From NCBI GenBank assembly GCA_022823225.1, contig JAJDXM010000035.1:1-64000 (forward strand): a DNA stretch of 64,000 bases, written 5' to 3'. The position numbers and the translations under genes are program-made. Origin of the DNA: Gemmatimonadota bacterium (GTDB taxonomy: Bacteria > Gemmatimonadota > Gemmatimonadetes > Longimicrobiales > Gaopeijiaceae). The notes under the pieces were generated by a model, which searched no databases, was not told the origin of the DNA, and worked only from the letters and a program-made list of their open reading frames with translations. Below are positions 33,738 to 43,103 of the stretch, in pieces (the first letter of the stretch is position 1; each line of letters starts with the position of its first letter).

Positions 33738-33974
33738 ATGATCGGGACTTTGCTGACATTCCTTGCGATGGGCATTGTGAGCATCGTGGTGGTCTGGATC
33801 GTCCTCTCCGTCATCGGAACGATTCTGGGCCTCACGATCGGGATCGCCAGCTTTCTGCTCCTGAAGGTCGCGCCCATCATGCTGGTCGGCTGGCTGGTGC
33901 TCAAGGTCTTCGACAAGATCCGCGGAAGAAGCGCACTGTCGGCCGCCGACCGGAGGTGGCTGGAGGGGGAGTAG
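33738..33974 (+). CDS. Small membrane protein, unknown function
   Basis: This is a 78-residue protein. ATG 33738 has a strong GGAGGA nearby. Residues 2-58 are almost entirely hydrophobic, forming two membrane helices (IGTLLTFLAMGIVSIVVVWIVL; LTIGIASFLLLKVAPIMLVGWL), with a basic end (KIRGRSALSAADRRWL). It lies 79 bases after the exported beta protein on the same strand. Such short two-helix proteins are often accessory parts of membrane stress responses. I do not recognise the family. Confidence 0.65.
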   Translation: MIGTLLTFLAMGIVSIVVVWIVLSVIGTILGLTIGIASFLLLKVAPIMLVGWLVLKVFDKIRGRSALSAADRRWLEGE

Positions 33975-34041
33975 GGGGGGCGGCCGGGGTGGCCCCACGG
34001 GGGCGCCTCCCCGTTCGCATGGGTTCGTCCACCTGCGCCGG

Positions 34042-35226
34042 CTACGTCCTTGGTGGCAGCCGCTCCAGTGACTCGAGGATCCGGTCCGCGATCTCCGCCA
34101 GTGACCGGCCGGCCGGCGAAGCGGGAGCCGAGATCACCGTGGGCGTGCCCGCGTCTCCGGCTTCCCGAACCGCCAGGTCGAGGGGGATACGGCCCAGGAA
34201 GGGGACCGACAGCTCGTTGGCGAGGTCTTCTCCGCCACCGCGCCCGAAGAGGTCGACGATCTCGCCGCTTCCCGGGATCCGGAAGCCGCACATGTTCTCC
34301 ACGATCCCCAGCACCCGGGTGTTGACCCGTTCGAACATCTTCACGCCCCTGCGCACGTCTCCGGTCGCCACCTTCTGCGGGGTGGAGACCATCAGGGCGC
34401 CGTCCAGCTCGACGGTCTGAACCAGCGAAAGCTGTGCGTCCCCCGTGCCCGGGGGCATGTCCACGACCATCAGGTCAAGGCGGCCCCAGGAGACCTGCTC
34501 CATGAACTGCTTGAGGATTCCCGCAATGAGCGGGCCGCGCATGATCGCCGGCTGCTCGCGCTCCAGGAGGAAGCCAAGGCTCATCAGGCGCACGCCGTGT
34601 GCCTCCAGCGGGACGATCATCTCGGAGCCCTTCGCGCCCGTGACGGATGGGCGGCGCTCCTCTCCGAACATGACGGGGATGTTGGGACCGTAGATGTCCG
34701 CGTCGAGGAGGCCGGTCGCAAGCCCCCTGGCCGCGGCGTGGGCAGCCACGTTGGTGGCCACCATCGACTTGCCGACTCCGCCCTTCCCCGAGCTGACCGC
34801 CACGATTCGCGCCACGCCGGAGAGGATGCCGGGCCGGGGGGTCGGAGCGGGCACCGATCCGGGTTGCAGGCCAGCTTGGTGAGGCTGGCCAGGAACCGTG
34901 CCGGCCGGAGCGCCGCGCCCGCGCCGGGGGGCGGCTGCCGCGCCCGAAGGCATCTCGGCGCCCGATTCGGCGGTGGCGGTCTGGGGCAACTGCACGCTGA
35001 CCTTCACGCCGCTGACCCCGTCGACCCCCTCGGCAGCGGCGCGGGCCTTGCGCACCAGGGCGCCGGGGTCGCCCTTGCGGAGTGCGAATGCGAAACGGGT
35101 CCTGCCGGCCTCGTCCACCTCGAGGTCGGCGACCTGGCCGCCCGCAACCACGTCCTTTCCGGTTACGGGGTTGACGACTCCGGCAAGCGCGCGTTTCACC
35201 GCCGCGGCAATTCCGTTGGTGCTCAT
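34042..35226 (-). CDS. Mrp/ApbC-type P-loop ATPase for Fe-S cluster transfer, CPxC motif lost
   Basis: This is a 394-residue Mrp/NBP35-family ATPase. An N-terminal MIP18-like DUF59 domain (residues 1-80) and a Pro/Gly linker are followed by the deviant Walker A GKGGVGKS (147-154), DADIYGPNIP and VVDMPPGTGD. In the family the bridging cluster is held by CPxC after ENMSYFV. Here the aligned stretch is ENMCGFRIPGSG, so both Cys are gone (IPGS, 317-320) and a single Cys (313) lies four residues earlier. It is 6 bases after an Nfu-type scaffold gene, the classic partner. Either the cluster-binding mode is different or the function has shifted. Confidence 0.88.
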   Translation of the reverse strand: MSTNGIAAAVKRALAGVVNPVTGKDVVAGGQVADLEVDEAGRTRFAFALRKGDPGALVRKARAAAEGVDGVSGVKVSVQLPQTATAESGAEMPSGAAAAPRRGRGAPAGTVPGQPHQAGLQPGSVPAPTPRPGILSGVARIVAVSSGKGGVGKSMVATNVAAHAAARGLATGLLDADIYGPNIPVMFGEERRPSVTGAKGSEMIVPLEAHGVRLMSLGFLLEREQPAIMRGPLIAGILKQFMEQVSWGRLDLMVVDMPPGTGDAQLSLVQTVELDGALMVSTPQKVATGDVRRGVKMFERVNTRVLGIVENMCGFRIPGSGEIVDLFGRGGGEDLANELSVPFLGRIPLDLAVREAGDAGTPTVISAPASPAGRSLAEIADRILESLERLPPRT

Positions 35227-35232
35227 GCGGGA

Positions 35233-35463
35233 TCAGCTTGCATCGACGATCTGCACCTCGGGCACGGCCGCCCTCAGGCGTGCCTCGATTCCCTCCTTCA
35301 GGGTCAGCATCGAGATGGGGCAGTCCTCGCAGGCACCCATCAGGCGGACTTCGACCCTGCCGCTCTTTTCGTTCCAGGAAGCCAATCCCACATCTCCGCC
35401 ATCGGATCGGATGGCTGGCCGAATCGACTTGAGAACCGCCTCGATCCGATCTCTGGTACCCAT
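35233..35463 (-). CDS. Nfu/NifU C-terminal-domain Fe-S scaffold
   Basis: This is a 76-residue NifU-like C-terminal domain on its own: AIRSDGGDVGLAS, then the cluster-binding ACEDCPIS (CxxC) and LKEGIEARLRAAVPEV. ATG 35463 is chosen. An upstream TTG at 35481 adds six residues. Standalone Nfu domains carry 4Fe-4S clusters to targets, here probably handing them to the Mrp ATPase encoded 6 bases downstream. Confidence 0.9.
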   Translation of the reverse strand: MGTRDRIEAVLKSIRPAIRSDGGDVGLASWNEKSGRVEVRLMGACEDCPISMLTLKEGIEARLRAAVPEVQIVDAS

Positions 35464-35632
35464 TCCTCCGTCCGGCACCAAGTGCCGTCACATCGCTTGT
35501 CTTGGCCTGCCACGACGCAGAGGAAGCTACCCGGTCTTTCGCAGGCGTCAACCGGGGGCATGGGTTGCCTCACCCGCCCGCCGGGGTGAGATTCGAGTTT
35601 TTCCCGCCAACCTTCCAGACTCGGTAACAGTC

Positions 35633-37261
35633 ATGTCCGGAACGACCCGTGTCCCCCCGCCCGACAACGAGCCCGTATTCTCCTATGCCCCCGATACGCC
35701 GCAGCGAGCCGAGTTGAAGGCGGCGCTGACAGAGGTCGGGAGAGAGCGGCCCGACATACCGGTCATTATCGGGGGCGAGGAGATCCGCACCGGACGGACC
35801 CATCCGATCCGTGCGCCCCACGATCACGGACACTGCCTGGGGGTCTGGCACGAGGCGGGGGCCGAGGAGGCGCGCCGCGCGATCGCCAACACGCTCGAGG
35901 CACGCAGGGAATGGGCCGCATGGCCGTGGGAGGACCGTGTGGCGGTCTTCCTCCGGGCCGCCGAACTGCTCCGCACCACGTGGAGGGCGAGGGTGAACGC
36001 GGCCACCATGCTCGGGCAGAGCAAGAACGCCTTCCAGTCCGAGATCGACGCGGCGTGCGAGATCATCGATTTCTTCCGCTACGGCGCCTGGTTCGCCGAG
36101 CAGATCTTCGACCAGCAGCCGCACTCCGATGTCGGAATCTGGAACCGCATCGACTATCGGCCGCTCGAAGGATTCGTGTATGCGGTCAGCCCGTTCAACT
36201 TCACCGCGATCGGGGCGAACCTGGCGGGGCTCCCGGCCATGGTGGGATGCGGGGTGCTCTGGAAGCCCTCGAAGCACGCCGTGCTGTCGAACTACCACGT
36301 CTACAGGCTGCTGGAAGAGGCGGGACTTCCCCCCGGCGTGATCAACTTCGTGCCCGGGGACCCAGTGGAGATCACGGCGGCCGCGCTGGGACACCGGGAC
36401 TTTGCGGGACTGCACTTCACCGGGTCCACCGGGGTCTTCCAGTCGCTGTGGACGACGGTCGGCAGGAACATCGCCGCGTACCGCTCCTACCCGCGGCTCG
36501 TCGGCGAAACGGGGGGCAAGGACTTCATCGTCGCGCACGCTTCAGCGGACGCGGACGCGCTGCGGACGGCGATCGTGCGGGGGTCGTTCGAGTACCAGGG
36601 GCAGAAGTGCTCGGCCGCGTCCAGGGCGTACGTGCCCCAATCCCTCTGGAAGAGGATCCGGGAGTCGCTGGTCGAGGAGACGAACGGGCTTGCCATGGGG
36701 GATCCGGCCGACTTCAGGAACTTCGTGAACGCGGTGATCGACCGGGGCGCCTACGACACGATCACGGGCTACATCGAGCGCGCCGCGGCAGGTCCCGGCG
36801 CGCGCGTGATCGCGGGCGGGGACTTCTCGGACGCCGACGGATTCTTCATCCGGCCGACGATCATCGAAGCGGAGAACCCGGCCCACGAGTCGATGTGCGA
36901 CGAGATCTTCGGCCCGGTGATGTCGATCCACGTCTATCCCGACGACCGGTGGGCGGAAACGCTCGATCTGGTCGACCGCACCTCGCCGTATGCGCTCACG
37001 GGGGCGGTTTTCGCGCGGGACCGCGCGGCGGTGCGGCAAGCGATGAGCGCCCTGCGCTACGCCGCCGGCAACTTCTATATCAACGACAAGCCCACGGGAG
37101 CCGTGGTGGGCCAGCAGCCATTCGGCGGCGGAAGGGCCTCGGGGACGAACGACAAGGCCGGGTCCGCCTTCAATCTCTCCAGATGGCTGTCTCCGAGAAG
37201 CGTGAAGGAGAACCTGGCTCCGCCGACGAGCGTGGAGTACCCGTTCATGGCCTCGGAATAG
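35633..37261 (+). CDS. pruA: L-glutamate gamma-semialdehyde (P5C) dehydrogenase
   Basis: This is a 542-residue aldehyde dehydrogenase of the P5C dehydrogenase group (eukaryote-like type), second step of proline catabolism to glutamate. It has the NAD-binding segments VSPFNFTAIGANLAG and HFTGSTGVFQSLW, the general-base Glu in VGETGGKD (residue 292) and the nucleophile Cys in YQGQKCSAASRAY (residue 326), then EIFGPVMSI and QQPFGGGRASGTNDKAG. ATG 35633 gives the normal length. Proline dehydrogenase is not beside it in this window. Confidence 0.9.
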   Translation: MSGTTRVPPPDNEPVFSYAPDTPQRAELKAALTEVGRERPDIPVIIGGEEIRTGRTHPIRAPHDHGHCLGVWHEAGAEEARRAIANTLEARREWAAWPWEDRVAVFLRAAELLRTTWRARVNAATMLGQSKNAFQSEIDAACEIIDFFRYGAWFAEQIFDQQPHSDVGIWNRIDYRPLEGFVYAVSPFNFTAIGANLAGLPAMVGCGVLWKPSKHAVLSNYHVYRLLEEAGLPPGVINFVPGDPVEITAAALGHRDFAGLHFTGSTGVFQSLWTTVGRNIAAYRSYPRLVGETGGKDFIVAHASADADALRTAIVRGSFEYQGQKCSAASRAYVPQSLWKRIRESLVEETNGLAMGDPADFRNFVNAVIDRGAYDTITGYIERAAAGPGARVIAGGDFSDADGFFIRPTIIEAENPAHESMCDEIFGPVMSIHVYPDDRWAETLDLVDRTSPYALTGAVFARDRAAVRQAMSALRYAAGNFYINDKPTGAVVGQQPFGGGRASGTNDKAGSAFNLSRWLSPRSVKENLAPPTSVEYPFMASE

Positions 37262-37292
37262 CGCCTCGGCCAAACCGCCGCTGACGAGCAAT

Positions 37293-38501
37293 TCAGCCGG
37301 TGGCCTGCTCCACGGCCCACCGGCCCGGTGAGGTGGCCGCCGCATGGCGGAAGTCGGCCTTGAGGTCCTCCAGATCCTCCAGTCCGACCGAGATCCGCAC
37401 GAAGCCGTCGGGGATCCCCAGGGCTTCGCGCTCCTCGGAAGTCAGGTCGACATGGGATGTGTGGCGCGGCTGCGACACCAGCGTCTCGACGCCGCCGAGG
37501 GAGGGCGCGGGCACGGCCAGGCGAAGCCGGGAGCAAAAGCGGTCGGCAGCCTCCCCGCCTCCGTTCAGCACGATGGACACCATCCCGCCGCAGCCGCGCA
37601 GCATCCGGACGGCCCGCTCGTGGTCGGGGTGGCTCGGCAGGCCCGGGTAGAGAACCTGGCGCACCCCCTCGACACCGGTGAACCACTCGGCCAGGGCGTG
37701 CGCGCTGCGGTTGTGGCGCTCCATGCGTGCAGGCAGTGTGCGCATGCCCCGCTCGAGCAGCCACGCTGCCTGGGGATCGATCGACCCCCCGTACAACTTC
37801 ATCATCTTCGCGACCCCCTCGATCAGCGGCCGGCTCCCCGCGACCACCCCCGCGATCAGGTCGGAGTGGCCGCCGAGGTACTTGGTGGCCGAGTGGATGA
37901 CCGCGTCGACGCCGTGCTCGGCGGCGCGAATGTTCACCGGGGTGGCGAAGGTCATGTCGGCCGCGAGAATGGCGCCCGCCGACCGTGCGGCGCGGCGCGC
38001 CGGCCCGATGTCGAAGACCCGCAACGTCGGGTTCGTGGGAAGCTCGATCAGGACGACCCGCGTGCGTGGAGTCAGCGCCGCACCCCACGCGGCGGGGTCG
38101 CCCGGATCGACGAAGGTGGTGGTGATCCCGCGTCGGGGCAGCTCGTGGGCGAGCAGCGCGTGGGTGGCGCCGTAGAGGTGCCGGCTCGCCACGACATGGT
38201 CGCCTGCGTCGGCCGCCGCGAGGATCGTCGAGGAGATCGCGGCCATCCCGCTCGCGAGCGCGAGACCGGCTTCCGTGCCCTCCAGCGCCGCGACCTTTGC
38301 GGCCACGGAGATCTGGTTGGGGTTGTTGCCGTACCGGCTGTACCGCAGGTCGACACCGTCCGAGGGACCCGACCAGTAAAAGGTGGAACTCCGCACGATC
38401 GGTTGCACGACCGGCTGGCCGGGACGGGGGGCGGGGCAGCCCGCATGCACTGCGCTGGTCGCCGTCCCGGGTCGGTCCTTCCCGCTTGCTCCTGATTTCA
38501 T
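37293..38501 (-). CDS. Cys/Met-metabolism PLP enzyme (second copy)
   Basis: This is a 402-residue transsulfuration-family PLP enzyme, distinct from the one at 20798. ATG 38501 has GGGAGG five bases upstream and an ATGA overlap with the DUF4325 gene. The core has YSRYGNNPNQ, ASRHLYGATHALLAH, LIELPTNPTLRVFDI and PLP lysine K207 in SATKYLGGHSDL, and ends with ISVGLEDLEDLKADF. It could be a cystathionine gamma-synthase, -lyase or methionine gamma-lyase type. Coupling to two regulatory-type genes upstream is unusual. Confidence 0.85.
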   Translation of the reverse strand: MKSGASGKDRPGTATSAVHAGCPAPRPGQPVVQPIVRSSTFYWSGPSDGVDLRYSRYGNNPNQISVAAKVAALEGTEAGLALASGMAAISSTILAAADAGDHVVASRHLYGATHALLAHELPRRGITTTFVDPGDPAAWGAALTPRTRVVLIELPTNPTLRVFDIGPARRAARSAGAILAADMTFATPVNIRAAEHGVDAVIHSATKYLGGHSDLIAGVVAGSRPLIEGVAKMMKLYGGSIDPQAAWLLERGMRTLPARMERHNRSAHALAEWFTGVEGVRQVLYPGLPSHPDHERAVRMLRGCGGMVSIVLNGGGEAADRFCSRLRLAVPAPSLGGVETLVSQPRHTSHVDLTSEEREALGIPDGFVRISVGLEDLEDLKADFRHAAATSPGRWAVEQATG

Positions 38502-39100
38502 CCTGCCTCCCTGTCCATTCGCTGTCCTGAGGTGCGAGCCAGTGCGCTGAGTGCCGACGCGCCACCGCCGCTGCCGCACCAGGCGAGCCTTCGCGCGGCC
38601 AATCCGCGTACCACCGGTTCACTTCGCTCGCCGAATTCCCTGCTGAAATCGTCGGGGTCAATCCGCTTTCGCCGTTCCAGGGTCCACCAGGCCACCCGTT
38701 CCTCCGCGGAAGTCGGCCCCACGAGCTCGTACCCCTCGCCGAGGTCGCATACGGCCGCCAGCCCATGCCTCCCCAGGACTTCCTCCACGGCATGGCGGTG
38801 CGCATCGCCGACCGCGCGAAAGAGAAAGAAGGCGTCGCGCGGCCGGTCGTTGCGTATGTAGCGCGCGAGGAGCTTTGCGACGACTTCGTCGGCGCAGCTG
38901 AAGTCCAGGATCCTGACACCGGTGAAGTCCAGGAGGGACACGAAGGGGGACCGGCCGACTCCCGCGATCCGCACTTCGATCGCTTCCCTGACGGCGCGTC
39001 CGGTGGGGCGCGTGACCAGATCGGGACGGGCTGCGGCGATCGTATCGTTCAGGATTGCCCCTACATCGATCCTGATTGCGTGGGGAAAGCGTGCGTTCAT
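38498..39100 (-). CDS. DUF4325-like STAS-related protein
   Basis: This is a 200-residue protein. The start ATG 39100 overlaps the HATPase stop by 4 bases. The core VSLLDFTGVRILDFSCADEV (residues 54-73) has the strand-helix pattern of STAS-like DUF4325 domains, which often follow histidine-kinase-like ATPases. The C-terminal half holds FFLFRAVGDAHRHAVEEVLGRHG and a basic WWTLERRKRIDPDDF helix. It may act as the target that the preceding HATPase phosphorylates or binds. There is no signal peptide. The family call is tentative. Confidence 0.6.
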   Translation of the reverse strand: MNARFPHAIRIDVGAILNDTIAAARPDLVTRPTGRAVREAIEVRIAGVGRSPFVSLLDFTGVRILDFSCADEVVAKLLARYIRNDRPRDAFFLFRAVGDAHRHAVEEVLGRHGLAAVCDLGEGYELVGPTSAEERVAWWTLERRKRIDPDDFSREFGERSEPVVRGLAARRLAWCGSGGGASALSALARTSGQRMDREAG

Positions 39101-39978
39101 GCGAGTCGCTCGGCCAGAACGATGTTGATCTGGGCCCCGGGGAAGGGTGTCAGCCCCTCTTCCAGCGGGGGCCGGCTGCTCCAGTCCGGATTGTCGGCGA
39201 TCCGGGCCGTGCCGCTGCGAATGGAGAGCATTCCGTTCCAGCGCCCGATCTGCTTGCGGATCTGCTGGATCCCCTGCCCCCTTCCCGTGTCGGGGAAACG
39301 GGTCAGTCCGAGCAGGAACGCCGCTTCCAGCGCGGTCGCGTCCCCCCACCGGTCACCGAAACGCGCCGCGTGTTCATCCTGCAGCGAGGCGCGGAATCCA
39401 CGGCCGAGATCGGAAACCGCGATCACGGCGACGTGCCGTCCGAGCCTCCGTTTCCAGTCGTACGCCTGGGCGGCCACCCATCCGGGTGCGTCGGCGTGCT
39501 CGATGATGTTCTGGCAAACCTCCGACAGGACGACACAGAACTGGACCACCGACGAGACCGGGTAGCGCAGCGTCCTTGACAGAATCGCGCCCGCCCTCGA
39601 TTGCACCCGGTCCACCACATCGTGGACATCCGCGTTGGTGGCGACCGAGGTGATCTCGAGGAGCACGTCGGAGGCGGCGCGCCGGCGGCGACGGATGCGT
39701 CCGGCAACGTCGAAGACCTCCGCGGCGGCCTGAAAGAAGCCCATTCGGTCCATGTAACTGAGGACCTCGGGATGTTCGGGCAGGGAGATCCTGGGCTGCG
39801 TACCCCGTCCGGCCAACGCCTTCCCGGCGGCGAGAAGGAGGAGCATGCCGTTGGGATCGATCCACTGCAGCCGGCGGACATCGAACAGGACAGGCCCCCG
39901 GCCGGTGGCGCCGATCTGCTCGTACACCGTCTCCACACTCCGGTAGTCGAGCGACTTCGGCACCTCGACGACGCGCAT
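39097..39978 (-). CDS. STAS-HATPase fusion (anti-sigma/kinase-like regulator)
   Basis: This is a 293-residue cytoplasmic protein. Residues about 1-95 are a STAS-like fold (GPVLFDVRRLQWIDPNGMLLLL). Residues about 125-290 are a GHKL ATPase of the anti-sigma kinase type: N-box LSEVCQNIIEHAD (E153, N157, H161), G1 SDLGRGF (190-195) and G2 GRGQGIQQI (232-240). No phosphoacceptor His-box or membrane segment is seen. In the SpoIIAB/RsbW group, kinase and STAS antagonist are separate; here they are on one chain and a second STAS-like protein follows with a 4-base overlap. That suggests a partner-switching module. Its output is unknown. Confidence 0.7.
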   Translation of the reverse strand: MRVVEVPKSLDYRSVETVYEQIGATGRGPVLFDVRRLQWIDPNGMLLLLAAGKALAGRGTQPRISLPEHPEVLSYMDRMGFFQAAAEVFDVAGRIRRRRRAASDVLLEITSVATNADVHDVVDRVQSRAGAILSRTLRYPVSSVVQFCVVLSEVCQNIIEHADAPGWVAAQAYDWKRRLGRHVAVIAVSDLGRGFRASLQDEHAARFGDRWGDATALEAAFLLGLTRFPDTGRGQGIQQIRKQIGRWNGMLSIRSGTARIADNPDWSSRPPLEEGLTPFPGAQINIVLAERLA

Positions 39979-40106
39979 CTCAGGCCCCTTCCGATTTCAT
40001 GGCCGGCAACGCGGAGCGTATGGCACGGGTGACGTCTTCATCCGCAGGGAAGATAACGGGGCGGGCCGCGGCCGCGGTGCCATGACGCGACGGTGCTTCG
40101 GGACTG

Positions 40107-41078
40107 CTAACCATGGATCGCCCGCTTGAGGACCCCGGCCGCGCCGATCATCCCGGCCGTGGCGGGAAACCGCGCAGCCACGATGCGGCAGGCTTCCCAT
40201 GCCGGCCTGAAGGTCCGCCGGCGAGCTTCCGCGCGGAGGGGCCCGAAAAGCACCTCCCCCGCCCCGGCCAATCCTCCGCCCAGCACGATAATCTCCGGGT
40301 TGAAGAGGTGCACCAGGTTCGCCACCGCAACCGCGAGGATCCGCGCCGCCTCCTCTACCACGCGCATGGCGTAGGCGTCGCCGGCCGCGGCGGCTCCGCA
40401 GACGGCCTCGGCCGTGACCGGACCGGGGCCTTCCCGCACGAGCGTGGCAAGCGACGAGTTCGGGGCAGAGTCGATTCCCTCGGCCGCCCGGGCCGCGAGC
40501 GCCGGTCCGGAGGCGTAGGCCTCGACGCATCCGCGCCCCCCGCAGGAGCAGGTCCGGCCCGGATGCCGTACCGACATGTGCCCGACTTCGCCCGCCGAGT
40601 CGGAAGCCCCGTGGTAGATCTCGCCGCCGAGCACGATTCCGCCCCCGATGCCGGTGCCGAGCGTGAGGCCGATCAGTCGCTGCGTGCCCCGCCCCGCACC
40701 CATCCACCACTCGCCGTAGGCCGCGCAGTTGGCGTCGTTGTCCAGTGCCACCGGGAGGCCCGTTCGCCGCGCGACCATGTCCCGGAGGGGAAGGTCGCGC
40801 CAGCCGAGGTTGGGAGCCTCGATCACGATCCCCCGGGCGCGGTCCAGTGGTCCCGGAACGCCGATCCCGATGCCGGCCGCCTCCTCCCCCAGACTCTCCA
40901 TGGAGTCGCGGACCATCCCGACGACGCGTCGAACCATCTGCGGCGCCCCCTCCTCGGGCCGGCTCGGGCCGGTGACGACCGCGACCGGCTCGCCGCCGGC
41001 GAACGGGACCATGCCCGCGCGCAGGCTCGTGCCACCGATGTCCACCCCGACGATCCAGCGCGGCGGCCCGGGGGTCAC
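40107..41078 (-). CDS. ROK-family sugar kinase (glucokinase-like)
   Basis: This is a 323-residue ROK kinase. The ATP phosphate loop is [14 protein letters not shown], the substrate region [14 protein letters not shown], then [12 protein letters not shown] and the zinc site [15 protein letters not shown]. All key residues are present. GTG 41078 overlaps the lepA stop (GTGA). ROK members phosphorylate glucose, N-acetylglucosamine or N-acetylmannosamine, or act as repressors. There is no DNA-binding domain, so this is a kinase, likely glucokinase. Confidence 0.88.
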   Translation of the reverse strand: MTPGPPRWIVGVDIGGTSLRAGMVPFAGGEPVAVVTGPSRPEEGAPQMVRRVVGMVRDSMESLGEEAAGIGIGVPGPLDRARGIVIEAPNLGWRDLPLRDMVARRTGLPVALDNDANCAAYGEWWMGAGRGTQRLIGLTLGTGIGGGIVLGGEIYHGASDSAGEVGHMSVRHPGRTCSCGGRGCVEAYASGPALAARAAEGIDSAPNSSLATLVREGPGPVTAEAVCGAAAAGDAYAMRVVEEAARILAVAVANLVHLFNPEIIVLGGGLAGAGEVLFGPLRAEARRRTFRPAWEACRIVAARFPATAGMIGAAGVLKRAIHG

Positions 41079-42883
41079 GACCGGGTATCGTCGAGTTGCA
41101 GGACCGCCATGAACGCCTCCTGCGGGATCTCCACGGATCCAACCTGCTTCATCCGCTTCTTCCCCTCCTTCTGGCGTTCCAGAAGCTTGCGCTTGCGGGT
41201 GATGTCGCCGCCGTAACACTTCGCCGTCACGTTCTTGCGCACGGCCTTCACCGTCTGGCGTGCGATCACCTGGTTGCCGATGGCGGCCTGCAGCGCGACA
41301 TCGAACTGCTGCCGGGGGATCAGTTCCCTGAGCTTCGCCACCAGCGCCATGCCGTGCGGGTAGGCGTTGTCGCGATGCAGGATCACCGAGAAGGCGTCGA
41401 CGGGTTCGCGGTTGACCATCACGTCGAGCTTGACCAGATCGCCGGTGCGGTACTCGTGGAAATCGTAGTCCAGCGCGGCGTACCCGCGTGTTCCGCTCTT
41501 CAGGCGGCCGTAGAAGTCCAGGACGATCTCCGCCAGCGGAAGTTCGAAGTCCATCTCGACCCGGCGCGGATCGAGGTAGCTCATCCCCTTGAACACGCCC
41601 CGCCGCTCGTGACAGAGCTTCTGCACGTTGCCGATATACTCCGCCGGCACGACGATATGCGCCCGCACCAGCGGTTCCGCGACCGATTCCACCAGCGCCC
41701 GGTCCGGAAGGTCCGATGGGTTTTCGATCGAGATTGCACTTCCGTCGGACATCGCCACCCTGTACTTCACATTGGGAACCGTTGTGATGAGCTTGACCCC
41801 GAACTCGCGGTCGAGGCGTTCCTGAACCACCTCCATGTGCAGGAGTCCCAGAAACCCGCAGCGGAAACCGAACCCCAGCGCCCTGGAAGTCTCGGACTCG
41901 AAGTGGAGGGAGGCGTCGTTGAGACGCAGGCGGTGCAGCGCGTCGCGGAGTTCCTCGTAGCCGTCCGTATCGGTGGGATAGAGCCCCGCGAACACCATCG
42001 GCTTCGCGTCCTTGTACCCGGGGAGCAGTTCCCCGGCGCGGTGCGAAGCGTCCAGCACGGTATCGCCCGCGCGGGTGTCGGATACGGCCTTGATCGCGGC
42101 GACCAGATACCCCACGTCTCCGGGTCCGAGCGCGGGGGCCGGCACTCGCCCGAGCCGCATGTACCCGACCTCCGTCACGTCGTAGCTGGACTCGACGGCC
42201 CCGAAGGTGATCCTCATCCCCGCCCGCAGCGTTCCGTCGACGACCCGCACGGAGGGCACCGCACCGAGATACCGGTCGTAGTAGGAGTCGAAGATCAGCG
42301 CCCTCAGGGGCGCGCCGGGGTCGCCGGCCGGTGCCGGGACGCGCTGGACCACGGCCTCGAGCACCCCATCCACTCCCGTCCCCTCCTTTGCGCTCACCTC
42401 CAGCACCGTGCCGGGATCCACCCCCATGAGTTCGGCGATCTCTTCCCGCCGCCGGCCGGGCTCGGCTCCCGGCAGGTCGATCTTGTTCAGCACCGGGATG
42501 ATCTCGAGGTTCGCGTCGAGCGCGAGGAAGAGGTTGGAGAGCGTCTGCGCCTGCACCCCCTGGGTCGCATCGACCACGAGGATCGCGCCCTCGCACGCGG
42601 CCAGCGACCGGGAAACCTCGTAGGTGAAATCGACGTGCCCCGGCGTGTCGATCAGGTTGAGCTGGTAGTCGCGGCAGTCCCCGGCCCGGTAGGACATGCG
42701 CACCGCGTGGAGCTTGATGGTGATTCCCCGCTCGCGTTCGAGTTCATTGGAATCAAGGACCTGGTCGCGCATCTGACGGCTGTCCAGGGTGGCGGTCGAC
42801 TCGATGAGCCGGTCCGCCAGAGTGGACTTGCCGTGATCGATGTGCGCGATGATGCAGAAATTGCGAATCAGGTCGGTCCGCAC
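41075..42883 (-). CDS. lepA: Elongation factor 4 (LepA)
   Basis: This is a 602-residue ribosome-associated GTPase. GTG 42883 ([20 protein letters not shown]) gives the normal length. A longer frame begins 26 codons earlier. The G-domain motifs are [17 protein letters not shown] and NKIDLPGA. The hallmark C-terminal end includes the [22 protein letters not shown] segment. LepA acts in translation and ribosome assembly. It overlaps the ROK gene downstream. Confidence 0.96.
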   Translation of the reverse strand: MRTDLIRNFCIIAHIDHGKSTLADRLIESTATLDSRQMRDQVLDSNELERERGITIKLHAVRMSYRAGDCRDYQLNLIDTPGHVDFTYEVSRSLAACEGAILVVDATQGVQAQTLSNLFLALDANLEIIPVLNKIDLPGAEPGRRREEIAELMGVDPGTVLEVSAKEGTGVDGVLEAVVQRVPAPAGDPGAPLRALIFDSYYDRYLGAVPSVRVVDGTLRAGMRITFGAVESSYDVTEVGYMRLGRVPAPALGPGDVGYLVAAIKAVSDTRAGDTVLDASHRAGELLPGYKDAKPMVFAGLYPTDTDGYEELRDALHRLRLNDASLHFESETSRALGFGFRCGFLGLLHMEVVQERLDREFGVKLITTVPNVKYRVAMSDGSAISIENPSDLPDRALVESVAEPLVRAHIVVPAEYIGNVQKLCHERRGVFKGMSYLDPRRVEMDFELPLAEIVLDFYGRLKSGTRGYAALDYDFHEYRTGDLVKLDVMVNREPVDAFSVILHRDNAYPHGMALVAKLRELIPRQQFDVALQAAIGNQVIARQTVKAVRKNVTAKCYGGDITRKRKLLERQKEGKKRMKQVGSVEIPQEAFMAVLQLDDTRS

Positions 42884-43103
42884 TTGGAATGCAACCGGGA
42901 TCTGGGGTGAAGGGAGTGCGGGGCGCGCCACCGCCCGGCCATCCCGGAGGTGGTAAGGCAAGGTAACCGGGCCGATTTTGCCGGGTCAATCGGAAGCGGG
43001 CAAAGAGGGGAATCGTGATGGATAAATGTTGCGTGCGCACATCCTCTCCACCGATATTGCATGATCGAAAGACCTGTTCCCGCTCGGTACGCGAGGTGTC
43101 AAG

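Noticed and set aside
41096-42910. 604-codon plus-strand frame opposite lepA
   Set aside because: It is an exact antisense shadow of a highly conserved gene, rich in His/Arg/Gly.
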